This document shows, in pieces, positions 42,864 through 53,491 of a stretch of DNA of 64,000 nt. The number at the start of each line of letters is the position of its first letter. Positions within the stretch are counted from its first letter, which is position 1. A program made the position numbers and the translations under genes. The notes below the pieces were generated by a model that saw only the letters and a list, made by a program, of their open reading frames with translations, made no database searches and was not told where the DNA came from. This DNA comes from Agapanthus africanus (taxonomy: Eukaryota > Streptophyta > Magnoliopsida > Asparagales > Amaryllidaceae): the NCBI GenBank assembly GCA_030015575.1, contig CM057338.1, positions 307,089,827 through 307,153,826 on the forward strand, given 5' to 3'.

Positions 42864-43773
42864 ATGAAGAAAGGCCATAAAAAAAGTAAGACGTCGACCG
42901 TGACCTCTCTCCTACAAGATATGCTCATCGAAATAGCCATGCAAGTCGTCTCCAAGTCCTCGGCTCCTCTCGATGATATTAAAAACCTACGTGCAACGTA
43001 AGCATTTATTACTTTTTATAATTTCAGAATTAACATATAAATTATATAATATCGTTTTGTATGCATTTTAAATGTAAGAGTTTTTATCGGGTCTCCAAAG
43101 ATAAGATGGTCGGGCGTTCAATCTCGGTGATTAAGGTGTACTTGAGGATGTATTGGTAGGAAAAAGATGCATGTCTAATTTTGCTTCGAAACTGTGCAAA
43201 TAGCGGCAATCTTGATGCCAGCTTTATTCTTGAACTGGTAAATAATTTGATTTAATACATATGTTCCTATATATATATATATATATATTGTCTAATTCAT
43301 CGATATTGGGTTTTTCTTTAAACCTATAGGAAGAGATATACAATTTAGGAAGGATGACTTTGGGTATGGAGCATCTCAAGACAGCGATGACTGGTGACCA
43401 CTTTGCAGTGGTATACGTGGTCGGTATCATACTGTTTTTTGATGCATATACAAGGGCACACGCCATGGAAATTCTGAACAAGGTTTCTTGTGGCAATCTT
43501 TTATGTGCTGGTCATGAAGTTAAAGAGTGCACGAGATCGGGCAATTCGATAGTAGACAGATGCAGAAGAGATGCTTTGCAGATTACGAATAAAAGTTGGA
43601 CGAGGATGATGTTGAAGATGGAACCGAGATCTCCCTGCAAGGATAAGCTTTGTGGAATGGTTGTGAAGGCAAAAAGTGATGGCTACTGGGTTGATAATGA
43701 TCGACTTCCGAGGGCATTTTGCGGTCAGTTTTGCCGATGGATCGACGAGTGCTACAAATTCTTTGGAAATTAA
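42864..43773 (+). pseudogene. F-box protein pseudogene (At1g67623 / At2g35280-like)
   Basis: Three exons. Exon 1 (42864-42997) starts with a basic leader and then an F-box-like stretch, SLLQDMLIEIAMQVVSKSSA, and ends before GTAAGC. Exon 2 (about 43075-43237) gives CKSFYRVSKDKMVGRSISV and later LILLRNCANSGNLDASFILE. Exon 3 (43330-43773) gives EEIYNLGRMTLGMEHLKTA and a Cys-rich end closing with FCGQFCRWIDECYKFFGN. This order (F-box, residues around a conserved Trp, Sel1-like helices, Cys-rich tail) is that of the plant F-box family typified by At1g67623, substrate adaptors of SCF ubiquitin ligases. An in-frame TAG after MYW in exon 2 (about 43157) and a lost AG acceptor before it indicate a pseudogene. 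It lies inside the Helitron, probably as captured cargo. Confidence 0.65.
43354..43773 (+). CDS. F-box pseudogene exon 3, open part
   Basis: 139 codons open from the first ATG. It contains eight or more Cys residues in the second half (SCGNLLCAGHEVKECT, SPCKDKLCGM, FCGQFCRWIDEC), the zinc-finger-like tail of this F-box family. Homology starts upstream of the ATG at 43330, so this is an exon and not a gene of its own. Confidence 0.65.
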   Translation: MTLGMEHLKTAMTGDHFAVVYVVGIILFFDAYTRAHAMEILNKVSCGNLLCAGHEVKECTRSGNSIVDRCRRDALQITNKSWTRMMLKMEPRSPCKDKLCGMVVKAKSDGYWVDNDRLPRAFCGQFCRWIDECYKFFGN

Positions 43774-44203
43774 TGCCAATGTAAATATAGCTACCATCTC
43801 TTAACTGATTGTGTTTTCGAAGTTTTTTTTTCAATTTTTAGGTTTCAGAAATATGTGTCATATTTGCTGGGTAGGATGTTGAAATCTGTGATCACTTTGC
43901 AATGGTTCATTTTTGTAAGTAAGAAACCAACATCTCCTTTTGTTGCTAAATATAATTTTCATATCGTAACCGGTTTTAGTTTGTTGTTGAATGATAATAG
44001 TTTCAGGAGAAAACATTGAAATCGGAAATATTAGCGTCATTCATGTTTTGTTGTGTTCTTCACCACTAAACAACATCAAATATTATCTTTTTCAAATATA
44101 TTTATTTAATTTACTCAAGTCACGATGCTATCAAATCAGTCAAGTTATGTTTTGTCAAATCTACTTTATTGAAAACCGTTCAAATACAGAGTGAATTATG
44201 ATA

Positions 44204-44298
44204 AGAGTAAGAGTTCAAAAAGTAACACCTTATTAACAAACTAAAATGATATATTTATTAATATTTTATCTTGTTATTACTTTTTGAACTCTTACTCT
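44204..44298. mobile_element. Small foldback, MITE-like
   Basis: Inverted arms AGAGTAAGAGTTC...AAAGTAACA (44204-44227) and TGTTATTAC...GAACTCTTACTCT (44272-44298) surround an AT-rich centre of about 45 bp. The total is about 95 bp. No clear target duplication is visible, so the family is not assigned. Confidence 0.55.
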
Positions 44299-44807
44299 CC
44301 TATATAAGGCCACTTTATTTATTTTCTAAGTATCCATTAATTATATTAGGCCGCTGTAAGATTGTAAGTTTTTTTTTCCAGTTTGTTATTTATTGTAGTT
44401 TTATTTTTTTATGTAATACGGATATGGTGATGTACTTCATCAATACTTAGGACATGAATTTTTGCTTATATTATACGTCTATTTCAACGAAATGGATGAC
44501 TAATAATGTACATTTCCTTAAAATATTTTTATGCTTTCACATTTTATATGTTTAGGTTATATAAATATCATGTACCTTATTATGTTATCATCCATTAATG
44601 CCTTGTATGTCTTTTCAATTCAGAGAAATAAAAAAACACATTCTTAATTCTAATTTAAAATAAAAAAATATAACTTATAGTCTCTTAAGTATCTATTAAT
44701 CATCAAGTGTAACCAAGATAAGTCGAGAGTACGAGGGACTAAATAGAATTTAAATTTTTTTACTTGAAAACTACTTTATTGTCTCATTTTCCTTGATTCA
44801 TGCTGTC

Positions 44808-44835
44808 CCCGCGCGTAGCGCGGGTACAATGCTAG
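44808..44835 (+). other. Helitron 3' end: hairpin and CTAG
   Basis: A perfect 7-bp GC stem with a GTA loop, then seven bases and CTAG, followed by the host T at 44836. Confidence 0.85.
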
Positions 44836-44836
44836 T

Positions 44837-45654
44837 ATATATTGAAAGCTGCAAGGATATTTACCAATTAATAGTAAATCTATATAAATTGCAAATGAAC
44901 TGTTGGCTGTAAATATGCAAACATGAACCAAATATTATACCGGTCAGCAGTCAGCTAATTACTAGTCAAAAATATACATAACAAATTCAATATAAATAAC
45001 TAGTAGAAGTTAGCATCGCACGATAATCATTTGCTAATACAGAACTGTCTTATGTGAGAAAGGAACACATAAGATTATGAGGGAAAGGGCTATCACTGTC
45101 ATGTGCTCCTTGTGCCAATACTTCACTCATTGTTACCATATTAACAAAAATTCACACATTGCTCCAACTGTCTGTTGTCTTTCTACCCAAAAGTTATATA
45201 TTGCTCTATCTGTTGTTCCTTTACCCTTACTCTTTCTTGATGAAGTGTTCCTTCACCATTTTAATCAACTTTATTGCTTGTGAGGATGCATTATGAGTTC
45301 AAGATTTCACAATGGATAGCCATCTGTACCCAGACGAGGCAAATTTGACACTCCTCAGGTAGCATATGATGGCATGATGCTTAAAACCAATGAAAGTCTA
45401 CACTGTTCAGAATTCCATTAGGGAAAGTTTGCAAAAAATCACATTTTAATGGTTCTGATAATCTTTCCTAATTCCTCAACATCATGCCCGATTTATCATA
45501 AGTAGCCATCATTTTAACTAAACCATAGAACTATGTAAGGCACTTTCCTGTATAATGCGAATAGCATTCAATGTTTCTGGCGAGTGAAATAGGATGGTAT
45601 TAACTACGAATAATCTAATTGAAACATTCAGATAAGGTTAAAGTAGAATCTCAC
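44837..45654. other. Host or unassigned DNA, no gene seen
   Basis: AT-rich. The open frame 45077-45283 has no recognisable product. It lies downstream (minus strand) of the Ku80 exon and may be decayed intron sequence of that gene. Confidence 0.4.
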
Positions 45655-45920
45655 CGCATAATGTTGGAAGCATCTGTGAACCCTAAGAGCTTGGCACTCT
45701 TCTCAGGTTTAAACTTGACTGCCTCCCATTCTGCAGATGAAATAGGAACAGCTTGTGGTCCATAACGATAACCCTTAATTCTTTGATCAGGAGGAACAAT
45801 TTTATCAGGATCCTCCACGCTCGTGTATTCAAAATCGACTTTGGCTTCATGAGTACATTTTTAATGTAGGAAACTTCTCCTCCAAAGTCTTTCTGTATAC
45901 CCACACCAGCAACAAGGAGC
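45655..45920 (-). pseudogene. KU80: Ku80 (XRCC5) exon fragment, frameshifted
   Basis: On the minus strand the sequence encodes VWVYRKTLEEKFPTLKMYS, then, after a shift near 45848, HEAKVDFEYTSVEDPDKIVP, followed by QRIKGYRYGPQAVPISSAEW, AVKFKPEKSAKLLGFTDASN and IMR. These are highly characteristic of the plant Ku80 subunit of the Ku heterodimer, which binds DNA ends in non-homologous end joining and telomere maintenance. The exon ends in ATGCG before GTGAGA (45654), a good donor that splits the Arg codon as expected. About a dozen residues are missing at the frameshift, between KMYS and HEAK. I could not find neighbouring exons, so this is a lone fragment, perhaps carried by a transposon or left from a degenerate copy. 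Confidence 0.8.
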
Positions 45921-46400
45921 AGCGGGAAGAAGAATGAATTAGAAGATATTGTTTTTCTGTGGTATTGCTGGCATTGCATAAGTTCTATTCTAGGCCGACA
46001 ATTAAACAACTTATTAGAAACACAAGACAGCCAATAAGAAATATCATGAAATCCCCCGGGCTTCGAGGATGTCCTCAGCATCGTGGAACATGTACTAGGG
46101 TGTAGTGCAACTCATTTAGAACATGAGTTCGAACAAATGAAATTATTTTTTCCAGTAATATTTCGCAAGTCGGCAACTACACAAAGCAAAATAGTAAGGA
46201 ACCATGGCACAAAATGGTTAATTAAAGATAAGCTGTGGTTGCATATGTGATAAAGGAAGAGGATGGCAATCCAAGTAAACGGTACTTGCCATTCAAGTGT
46301 GATACATTATGGCCAGGACTTGATGCTTGTTATTTCTACCAAGTTACTTGCAGTGATTTCTCAAAGAGAGATGCTTAATGATGATGCTCAACATTGGCGA
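45921..46400. other. Unassigned DNA
   Basis: No gene or repeat recognised. It may include intron sequence upstream of the Ku80 exon. Confidence 0.35.
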
Positions 46401-46750
46401 TCTCCAAGATCAGTACACGTGGCAGATGGCGTGTCCCAGAACTCAGAAGAAAGGGCCCACAGGGACCAACCAGGCCACCCGTGTACCCGACTTGCAAGCG
46501 CAAGCTGGCTCTCCTCCGAGCCCCTGAGAATTGGCCTCCTCGACCTCTCAGCTAGCCCGAGCTACCACAGGACCAACCCTCTCACTCGTTCCCGAGCTCC
46601 CCAGCCGAGGCCATCTTCCTCGGTCCTCCGACCGACCAACTCCGCAACTCACAGGCGTAACCGCCGCTCCGCAAATCTCGCCATGCACAGATTCTCCACC
46701 AGCAACGTCCCATGTTCCACGCCATCACGATCCCCATTAATAGGCGATCC
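46400..46750. other. GC-rich island of unknown origin
   Basis: About 350 bp with clearly higher GC than its surroundings. The plus-strand frame 46263-46775 is Ser/Pro/Arg-rich and of low complexity, with no recognised domain. It has the look of an LTR or leader fragment of a retroelement. Confidence 0.35.
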
Positions 46751-47329
46751 GCTCTTTATGTGTGTAGAGGTATGATGTATGTGTTGTAGGTATTTGGTAA
46801 ATTAAGATATACTGCGTACGACAATTACATGTAATATGTTCATTTAGTTTGTTAGACAAGAATAGCGGGTTCTCGAGATTATTCCGTTCTAACCACGGAA
46901 CACGGTTGGGGAAAGTGAAATGTACTGTTCCACTTTTCCGGATCTGATCGAGTAATAAGGGAATCCGAGTCCGTATACTACCTTGTCAAATCAAGCTATC
47001 CAGCCCCGTTTTATTTAGTGTAAAGGTTTTGCAAATTAGAGTTAGTGCGTATATCATCTAGGCATGAAATGTCATTTGTCCATATTGGAACTGTTCAATT
47101 TATTCGTAATAGTCGTCCATGTTGGGACTGTTCATCCTGCCTGCAGAAATCTTCATTTATAATAGTATTCCATATCTAGGTTCGCGCATTCTAACCCTAA
47201 CCGTATCGTAGGTCATGTTGTTGGATGTATCAAAAGTTGGACTTAAGTAGATGATATCTTGGTCGATATGGACTTCCATGGTCGTGGTTTATATCTCGTT
47301 CCATTATAATTGTAAGGTAAACATAGTAT

Positions 47330-47960
47330 TTTATAGAAATCTTAGTTTATAATGGACTATGGTATTTTATCGTAACTATTGTTTATATAAAAACAATGGT
47401 ATTTTTTTAGGGCAAAATATTGTTTTATGACGTGCCATGGTATTTTAGGGTAAAGATTGTGACGCTTTAATAAGAATAACCCTTTATAAAAGAGTATGGT
47501 ATTTATATGGTATATTAACGTAAGTTATCTTTTATTATAAAGATTGTGGTATTTTAATAAAAGAATCTCCTTTATAAAAAAGTAAGGATATTTTAGTGAA
47601 ATTCTAAAAACTTCACTTTCGAAATTAGGGGTATTTTTGGTAAGATTTCACTTCTTAAAGATATTTAGTAAAAATCTAGTTTTAGGATTATTATTGATTT
47701 TTACAAGAAAACCCTAACTTTTAAAAGTTCAGGGTATTTTGATAAACTTATTTACTCTACCAAGCTCATGGTATTTTCATAAAAATTATGGTTCAGAAAA
47801 CTTCGTGGTATTTTAATAAAAATGTCACTTGGAAAGATTTAGGGTATTTTAAGGAAAATACTATTTTTCCAAAGTTCATGGTATTATAATGAAAATATAA
47901 ATTCTTAGGAGTTGATGGTATTTTTTTGAAATACCCATTTTAATGAAAACATGGTTTTAC
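47330..47960. repeat. Degenerate ATGGTATTTTA repeats
   Basis: About 20 copies of (A/G)TGGTATTTTA- or GGGTATTTT-type sequence at spacings of roughly 25-40 bp, each followed by an A-rich stretch. They are strongly diverged. No gene. Confidence 0.7.
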
Positions 47961-48491
47961 ATGTTTACCATCAATTTTATTTTAAAATAACCAACATATA
48001 AAAATTTACTATAATTTTTCCATGGTTTAATAATTAAGAAACTAATTATCGATAACATTTATTTAATACCGTAGAATAATTACATTTATTCCTGTAAAAG
48101 TTGTCCTGGTCATGATAGTCATTTTACGACTTAGTTCCATATGTCCAAGCATGAATTTGGGATTGTCTATTACCCCGTGATTTTATCGCGAAGGATAACT
48201 GCTAAAAGTTCATTATTTTATTAGGGTTTAATATCGTTTTTAATCATCAAGGCCTGTAAAATAGATAATCTAGTTAAAACATCATAATTAGGTCCTGGAA
48301 TTTTTTCCACGGATAGATATTTTCATAATGAAGATAGCAGAGGGTCAACTGTTGAGAGATCCTACCTGAAACGAGTTAGGAAAAAGAAAGTCGGTGAGCA
48401 TCGGGTTATACGAGAACATGTATATCTTGAAACCGAATTTTTTTTGCCTTTAGGACTTGATCCAGAGTGTAGAAGACTTAATGAAGAAGCT

Positions 48492-51400
48492 TGTCACGCC
48501 CCGCTTCCCAAAATCCGGAATACGGAGAGCGATGAAGGCCAGCCGTGCTACCTACGGTAAGGAAAGATCCTTCCATAGTCACATAAGGCTGTCTAGATTA
48601 ACCTGTCAAAAATAAAATCCAATACCAAAAGGAATAATACTGATAATCATGCTGCAATGAAACCACAAGGAATACTAAAAATGGGTCCACTAGATAATTG
48701 ATACAATTAAAGATCTGATACAATAGGTTCGAAATAAAATAAGATTCAAAAGAGAAACATAAGTCCTAATGTCCCATAAGGGCGCACATGCTAACTACTA
48801 ACAGAAAGGAAATAAACCTATAGGTTACTGATCTTCGGTAAAGTCCCGGTAGCCGTTATGATCCTGCTCGGCCTGAAAACCTGTCTCTAAACCTGAGATG
48901 GCAAATCTCAGGATGTCAGAACATCCCAGCAAGTACTCAACGTAAAAAAGTGTATGTGTAGCATAATAACATGAATATATGAAAATAGTGAAGCCCGGTA
49001 CGCAAGAAAAACAGGTATATAAATAATTAGATGCATTAACACTATGAAACATGTATGTAAGGGGGTCAGGTCATAATTTAACTGGTCACTAAATGGTAAA
49101 CTATCATATCGTAAGCTCGAGTGTGTGCGTCAACCTCTGCAGGAGTATTCCTAACCCAAGAGTGGTGCCCCAGAGGCTAGGAAACACGGGCCCAACTGTG
49201 GAATGAACAAGAGACCGCTATAGCCCGGTACGAGCTGTAAACATGAGACCGCTATAGCCCGGTACGAGCTGTAAACATAAGACGATATAGCCCGGTATGA
49301 GCTGTAAACATGAGACCGCTATAGCCCGGTACGAGCTGCCGGCATGGGACTCCTGAGATCCTGTTGTACAACGCACACTCAAACTACCCCAACACCCACG
49401 TATTTATAACTGCTACGGTAAAGACTAGATCACTAATTATGAATGCTGAAAAGACTGGAATTGTGATATGATAATTGTATAGAATGAAACTGGTAAATAG
49501 TAGTGTGTCATGTCATGTAATTCAGCATTCAAATTAGAGAACTCGTTTTAATATGAGTAGTCTGGAACAATGAGTAATCATGGCATGTCAAGGACAATAG
49601 TTATAAAATGATTGTGTCCATAAACAAGAATAGCATGTTAAGCTTTCTCAAGCATGCCGACAATGATAGTCTCAAGTAAAATGTTAAATATAGATGATAG
49701 GATATGATAAGGTCAAAAATGTGAATAAGACTCAACATAAATATGCAAATATCTGTGTTTAACATCCGGGTTTATTTATTGAAAAAAATAATAAACTGAA
49801 ATATGGTTTTAAAGGGTTAATATAGTTAAATAGGAATGACAAATTACGGATGCATAAAGCGGATAGTAGTAATGGTATAATTACGAGATAATAGTAAGTA
49901 AGATAAAATAAATGACAGATTGACTAGTCATCATGTAAGTGCTAATAATAAGTTTTATAATCATGTGATAATAGAAAATATTAATACAAATTATAGTATC
50001 AAAATAATTTATATGACTAGGGCACATAGAGTGCAGCGATATTATAAGAAGTGATAGTGTAGAAAGTTTAATTTATATATATAAAATATTAAGCCCAAAG
50101 CGTTTATTGATTAACAGTAATAATGGTATATTTTTATGTTCTAGATTATGATATAAGTGTTGACATTTTGCATGCTAGTGTATACCAATATTGTTGCAAC
50201 AGAAACATATAATTACTTATAAAGCTTTTTATATATTAAACCACATTTACATATTAATAGTTATTTTATTACGCTTGCACTTTTACAGTTGTTCACTTGA
50301 TGAAAAGATTAATAGGTATTCTAAATCCTAAGGTTTTCATCATATGTACAAGTATTATAAAATATATTAATAAAGCGGCAGAATATTACAATTTTATTTA
50401 AATATTGTAAGTTAATAATTTATTTAGAGAATTGCCGATATTACATCGACTAAAAAAAATAAAAGAGTAAGAGTACTTGTCTCGAAGACAGATAAACACG
50501 ACGACACGAAGAACAACTCCAAGCTTTGATTGCTCGGCTAATTTTGAAGAAAAAGAAAATATTGTGATGGGAAAAAGAGAAGGTTGATTTATATGAGAAG
50601 GGTAGAGATGATAATAATTAGGCTGTTATTTATAAGGAAGAGATATGTTGTTAAAGATTAAAGAGATTATTATAATTGGAAAGAGAAATATTCTGATGGG
50701 ATGAGATTTGGATTTGATTTTATAAAAGAGAGATATGATGGGTTGTTATAAACTTCTATAAGATATTAGAAAAGTTGTATACATACATATTAGTTTGTAT
50801 ATAGTTAGAATAATAGAAAAGTATATGTATATATATATTAGTAAATAGTGAAAATATATGATGGTTATGGGTTAATGAAAATAAATATAATTAGTTATAT
50901 ATATAGGATTTTATGATATCAAACAACTAAAATATATTTTCAGTTAAACTATCATAACAAAATACCTTCAATTATATATATATGTATGTATGTATATAGG
51001 TTTGTAGAAAAATAATTAAAGAGAGTAGATTTGAGAAAGAGAATCTGCTGAGAGAGATTAGATTATATTGGAGAGAGAGGGATTTTGTTAGGGAATATAT
51101 ATATAGAAAAAGAGAGCGGGGGTTTGGTGAAATATAGTTAGTGATATAGAAAAGTATATGTAGATAGAATAGAATATGGGAAGAAAGAAATCTGTTGGAA
51201 AAGATATTTGTTTGGAGAGAGAGAATAGTATTTGTTTTAAAAGAATAAAATTATCAGGTGAGACATATATATTGATTGGAGAGAGAAAATTGAGTTGTTA
51301 GATTAGAAAAAAATTTATATGGTTAAGAGATTTAACAAGAGCTCTCATGACTTTTCAAAATTAAATATTTTAACTAAATAAATATCGTAAGACAAAATAT

Positions 51401-51707
51401 CTTATAAATAGAATTTAAAAAGGGGTAAAATCTTATGTATATGTATTGTTTAAAGAAATACCAAATAAAATATCTTTTGTGTAAACTATGATACTAAAAT
51501 ATAAAGATGGTTATAAAATAGTGTTAGACAAATAAATATTTAAATATTAATAATATGCATATTTAACAAACTTGAAAAACCATAATTATATGCATATATC
51601 TTAATTAAAAGTATTAAACTTCAACTTATAATAATAAAAATAAAACAAAACCCAATATATCCAAAAGAAAAAGAATAAGAAACGTATGATCGAACTAGGA
51701 TGTTACA
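48492..51707 (-). mobile_element. Complete solo LTR (Ty3/gypsy, chromovirus-like)
   Basis: 3216 bp. On the minus strand it begins TGTAACATCC and ends GGCGTGACA; on the plus strand it reads TGTCACGCCCCG...GGATGTTACA. It is flanked by perfect five-base duplications AAGCT (48487-48491 and 51708-51712). No internal coding region exists, so this is the product of LTR-LTR recombination. A minus-strand TATAAAT-type site near 50600 and U5-like CTTGCTGGGATGTTC near 48930 support the minus orientation. The LTR start resembles Tekay/Del-type chromoviruses; the lineage is not certain without the interior. Confidence 0.85.
49211..49342. repeat. 34-bp tandem repeat inside the solo LTR
   Basis: Four units of GAGACCGCTATAGCCCGG followed by TACGAGCTGTAAACAT, one shortened. 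Confidence 0.9.
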
Positions 51708-52472
51708 AAGCTCTGAAAATATTTTAAGATTTTTATGTCGAACAAATATTTTTTGGGGGATTTTAGAAGTCAAGGGCTATTTATAAGGATTTTTAGGATT
51801 AAAAAATCCCTATTTTCCACCCCCGGCTACAGGAGTTGCCCCCACGAGCCGACCAGATCCAGACCATCGGTCAACCAGATCCAACGACTCCTATAACGTC
51901 GCTGGTGAGGTAGCGCGGCCCGCGCTTGGCACCGGCGCTGCTGATCTGGGTCGTTGGTTCTTTGATCCAACGGCCATGATCAAAGGCGCCAATATATTTT
52001 TTATTTTCTTTTTCTTTTATTTAAAATGTCGGCAAAATATGGACCGTTGGTTTTCAGATCCGACAGTCCAGATTCATTCCCGATCTTAAAATTAAATAAA
52101 TTTGTTTTTAATATATAAAAATGTTTTTAAAATTGTTTTTGGCTTCTAAAAATTATTTTAAAATAGTTAAAAATATTATAAAAATCTGAGAAAATTATAG
52201 AAAATCTATTTTGATGTTTTCTATCCTTTGCAACCAAATTTAGTCCAAAATAGCTCCCCTTGTCGGTTTTAAAAACTTTTCCCTTCGATAAAAAATCCAT
52301 TTAAATTCTTAAAAATTCATAAAAATTCCTAAAAATCATATTAATTCATTTTAATCATGGAAAAATGTTTTTAAAGCGTTTTCTACCAATAGAAGCAGTA
52401 AAATAATTATTTTGACCTCAAGAAAAATTATAAAACGTTTTGATTACGTATCTAGAGTACACGGTCGTTACA

Positions 52473-52950
52473 GCTACTAACCCCCGTGAACCTAAAATGA
52501 TTTGGGTACCAAATGTCAAAAGAAAATCTTTTATTCCAGGTATCTCAGCTGCAACAACATAGAATCACATGGTACCTTAATGGTGGATGTTCGAGACATA
52601 TAACCGATGATATATCTAGTTTCTACTCACTATCAAAAAAGAAATATGGCAGTGTCACGTTCGGGGATAATAAGAAAGGTTACATAAAGGGTAAGGATAA
52701 AATCGTGGCAAGCGATTCTACCATCATTGATGATGTTTTATTAGTTGATAATCTGAAACATAACTTACTTAGCATTAGTCAATTTTACGATAAAGGATAC
52801 ACCGCTGTTTTTTATAAAAACTTATTGCAAAATTTTTTAAGATGACAAGTGTATTCTTTTAAGCAAAATGCACTATAATACTTATATTGTTGATCCTAAT
52901 GATTTCGCTAATGTTAAGGTTGGGTATTTAGTTGCAGACGGTGCAGATAC
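52473..52950 (+). pseudogene. Copia gag end, protease and pre-integrase fragment
   Basis: Starts in the gag-protease linker (NPREPKMIWVPN). The protease site is WYLNGGCSRHITDD, where WYLDSGCSRHMT is usual. Asp-Ser is replaced by Asn-Gly, so the catalytic Asp is lost. The LLVDNLKHNLLSISQFYDKG segment is the copia protease to pre-integrase region. The frame breaks near 52845. Confidence 0.85.
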
Positions 52951-53491
52951 ATGGCTTAGAATTGTAAGCTTGGTCATGCATCAATGGACTTGCTAAACAA
53001 AATTGTTAATGGTGACCGCTTAAGAGGAATCCCAAAACTGAAGTATGAAAAGGATAAATTGTTCGATACTGTCAATTGGGTAATCAGGTAAAATCTTCAT
53101 TCAAAATGAAGACTGAAGTAACATTGTCATAACCCCTTCAACTATTACATATGGATCTATTTAGTCCATCTAGAACCTTGAGTCTAGGTGGAAAATCGTA
53201 TGTATATGTAATAGTTGATGACTATTCATATTTTTGTTAGGTATTCTTCCTTACTAGTAAGAATGATGCGTTTAGCATTTTTAAAATCTTTTCTAAACAT
53301 ATCCAAAATGAAATGGATTTAAAAATATCCAAGATTCATAGTGATCATGGAGGAGAATTTGAAAATGTCTTATTTAAAGAATTTTGCGAAAATGTTAGTT
53401 TTAAACATAAGTTCTCTTGTTCAAGGACGCCACAACAAAACGGTGTTGTGGAGAGGAAAAATCGGTCTTTACAAGAAAAGACGAGAACCAT
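52951..53491 (+). pseudogene. Copia integrase, first half
   Basis: In shifting frames: the pre-integrase LGHASMD region (about 52970), HMDLFSPSRT (first catalytic Asp, about 53150), YVYVIVDDYS, then HSDHGGEFEN (second Asp, about 53343) and RTPQQNGVVERKNRSLQE (catalytic Glu). It is cut at 53491, just after the codons for RT-x, by the inverted-LTR insertion. Confidence 0.88.

Larger units (their letters stand above)
35802..44835 (+). mobile_element. Helitron, right-hand part with 3' terminus
   Basis: The terminus is diagnostic: hairpin CCCGCGC-GTA-GCGCGGG (44808-44824), seven bases, CTAG (44832-44835), then T. Helitrons end in CTRR before T, with a hairpin about 10 bases upstream, and insert between A and T. 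The 5' end was not found. Element A appears to be inserted in this Helitron, so it may lie beyond the left edge of the window. The interior is AT-rich with repeated blocks and gene fragments, as is common in non-autonomous Helitrons. No Rep/helicase was seen. The extent to the left is inferred from shared repeats at 35810, 36460, 40070 and 40930. Confidence 0.75.
47960..52472 (-). mobile_element. Old minus-strand LTR, split by the solo LTR
   Basis: Read on the minus strand this starts TGTAACGACCGTG at 52472, a typical opening of plant Ty3/gypsy LTRs. It continues to 51713, is interrupted by the solo LTR, and resumes at 48491 (for example CCCGATGCTCACCGACTTTC at about 48400). Removing the solo LTR joins the two sides at one AAGCT. 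Its far end was not located; the limit at 47960 is approximate. At 52473 copia coding sequence begins abruptly. Confidence 0.5.

Noticed and set aside
45683-46081. 132-codon minus-strand ORF as the gene product
   Set aside because: The Ku80 coding sense lies in other frames of the same strand; this frame is a shadow.
46263-46775. 170-codon ORF as a real gene
   Set aside because: Low-complexity Ser/Pro/Arg composition, overlapping alternative frames and no recognised motif.
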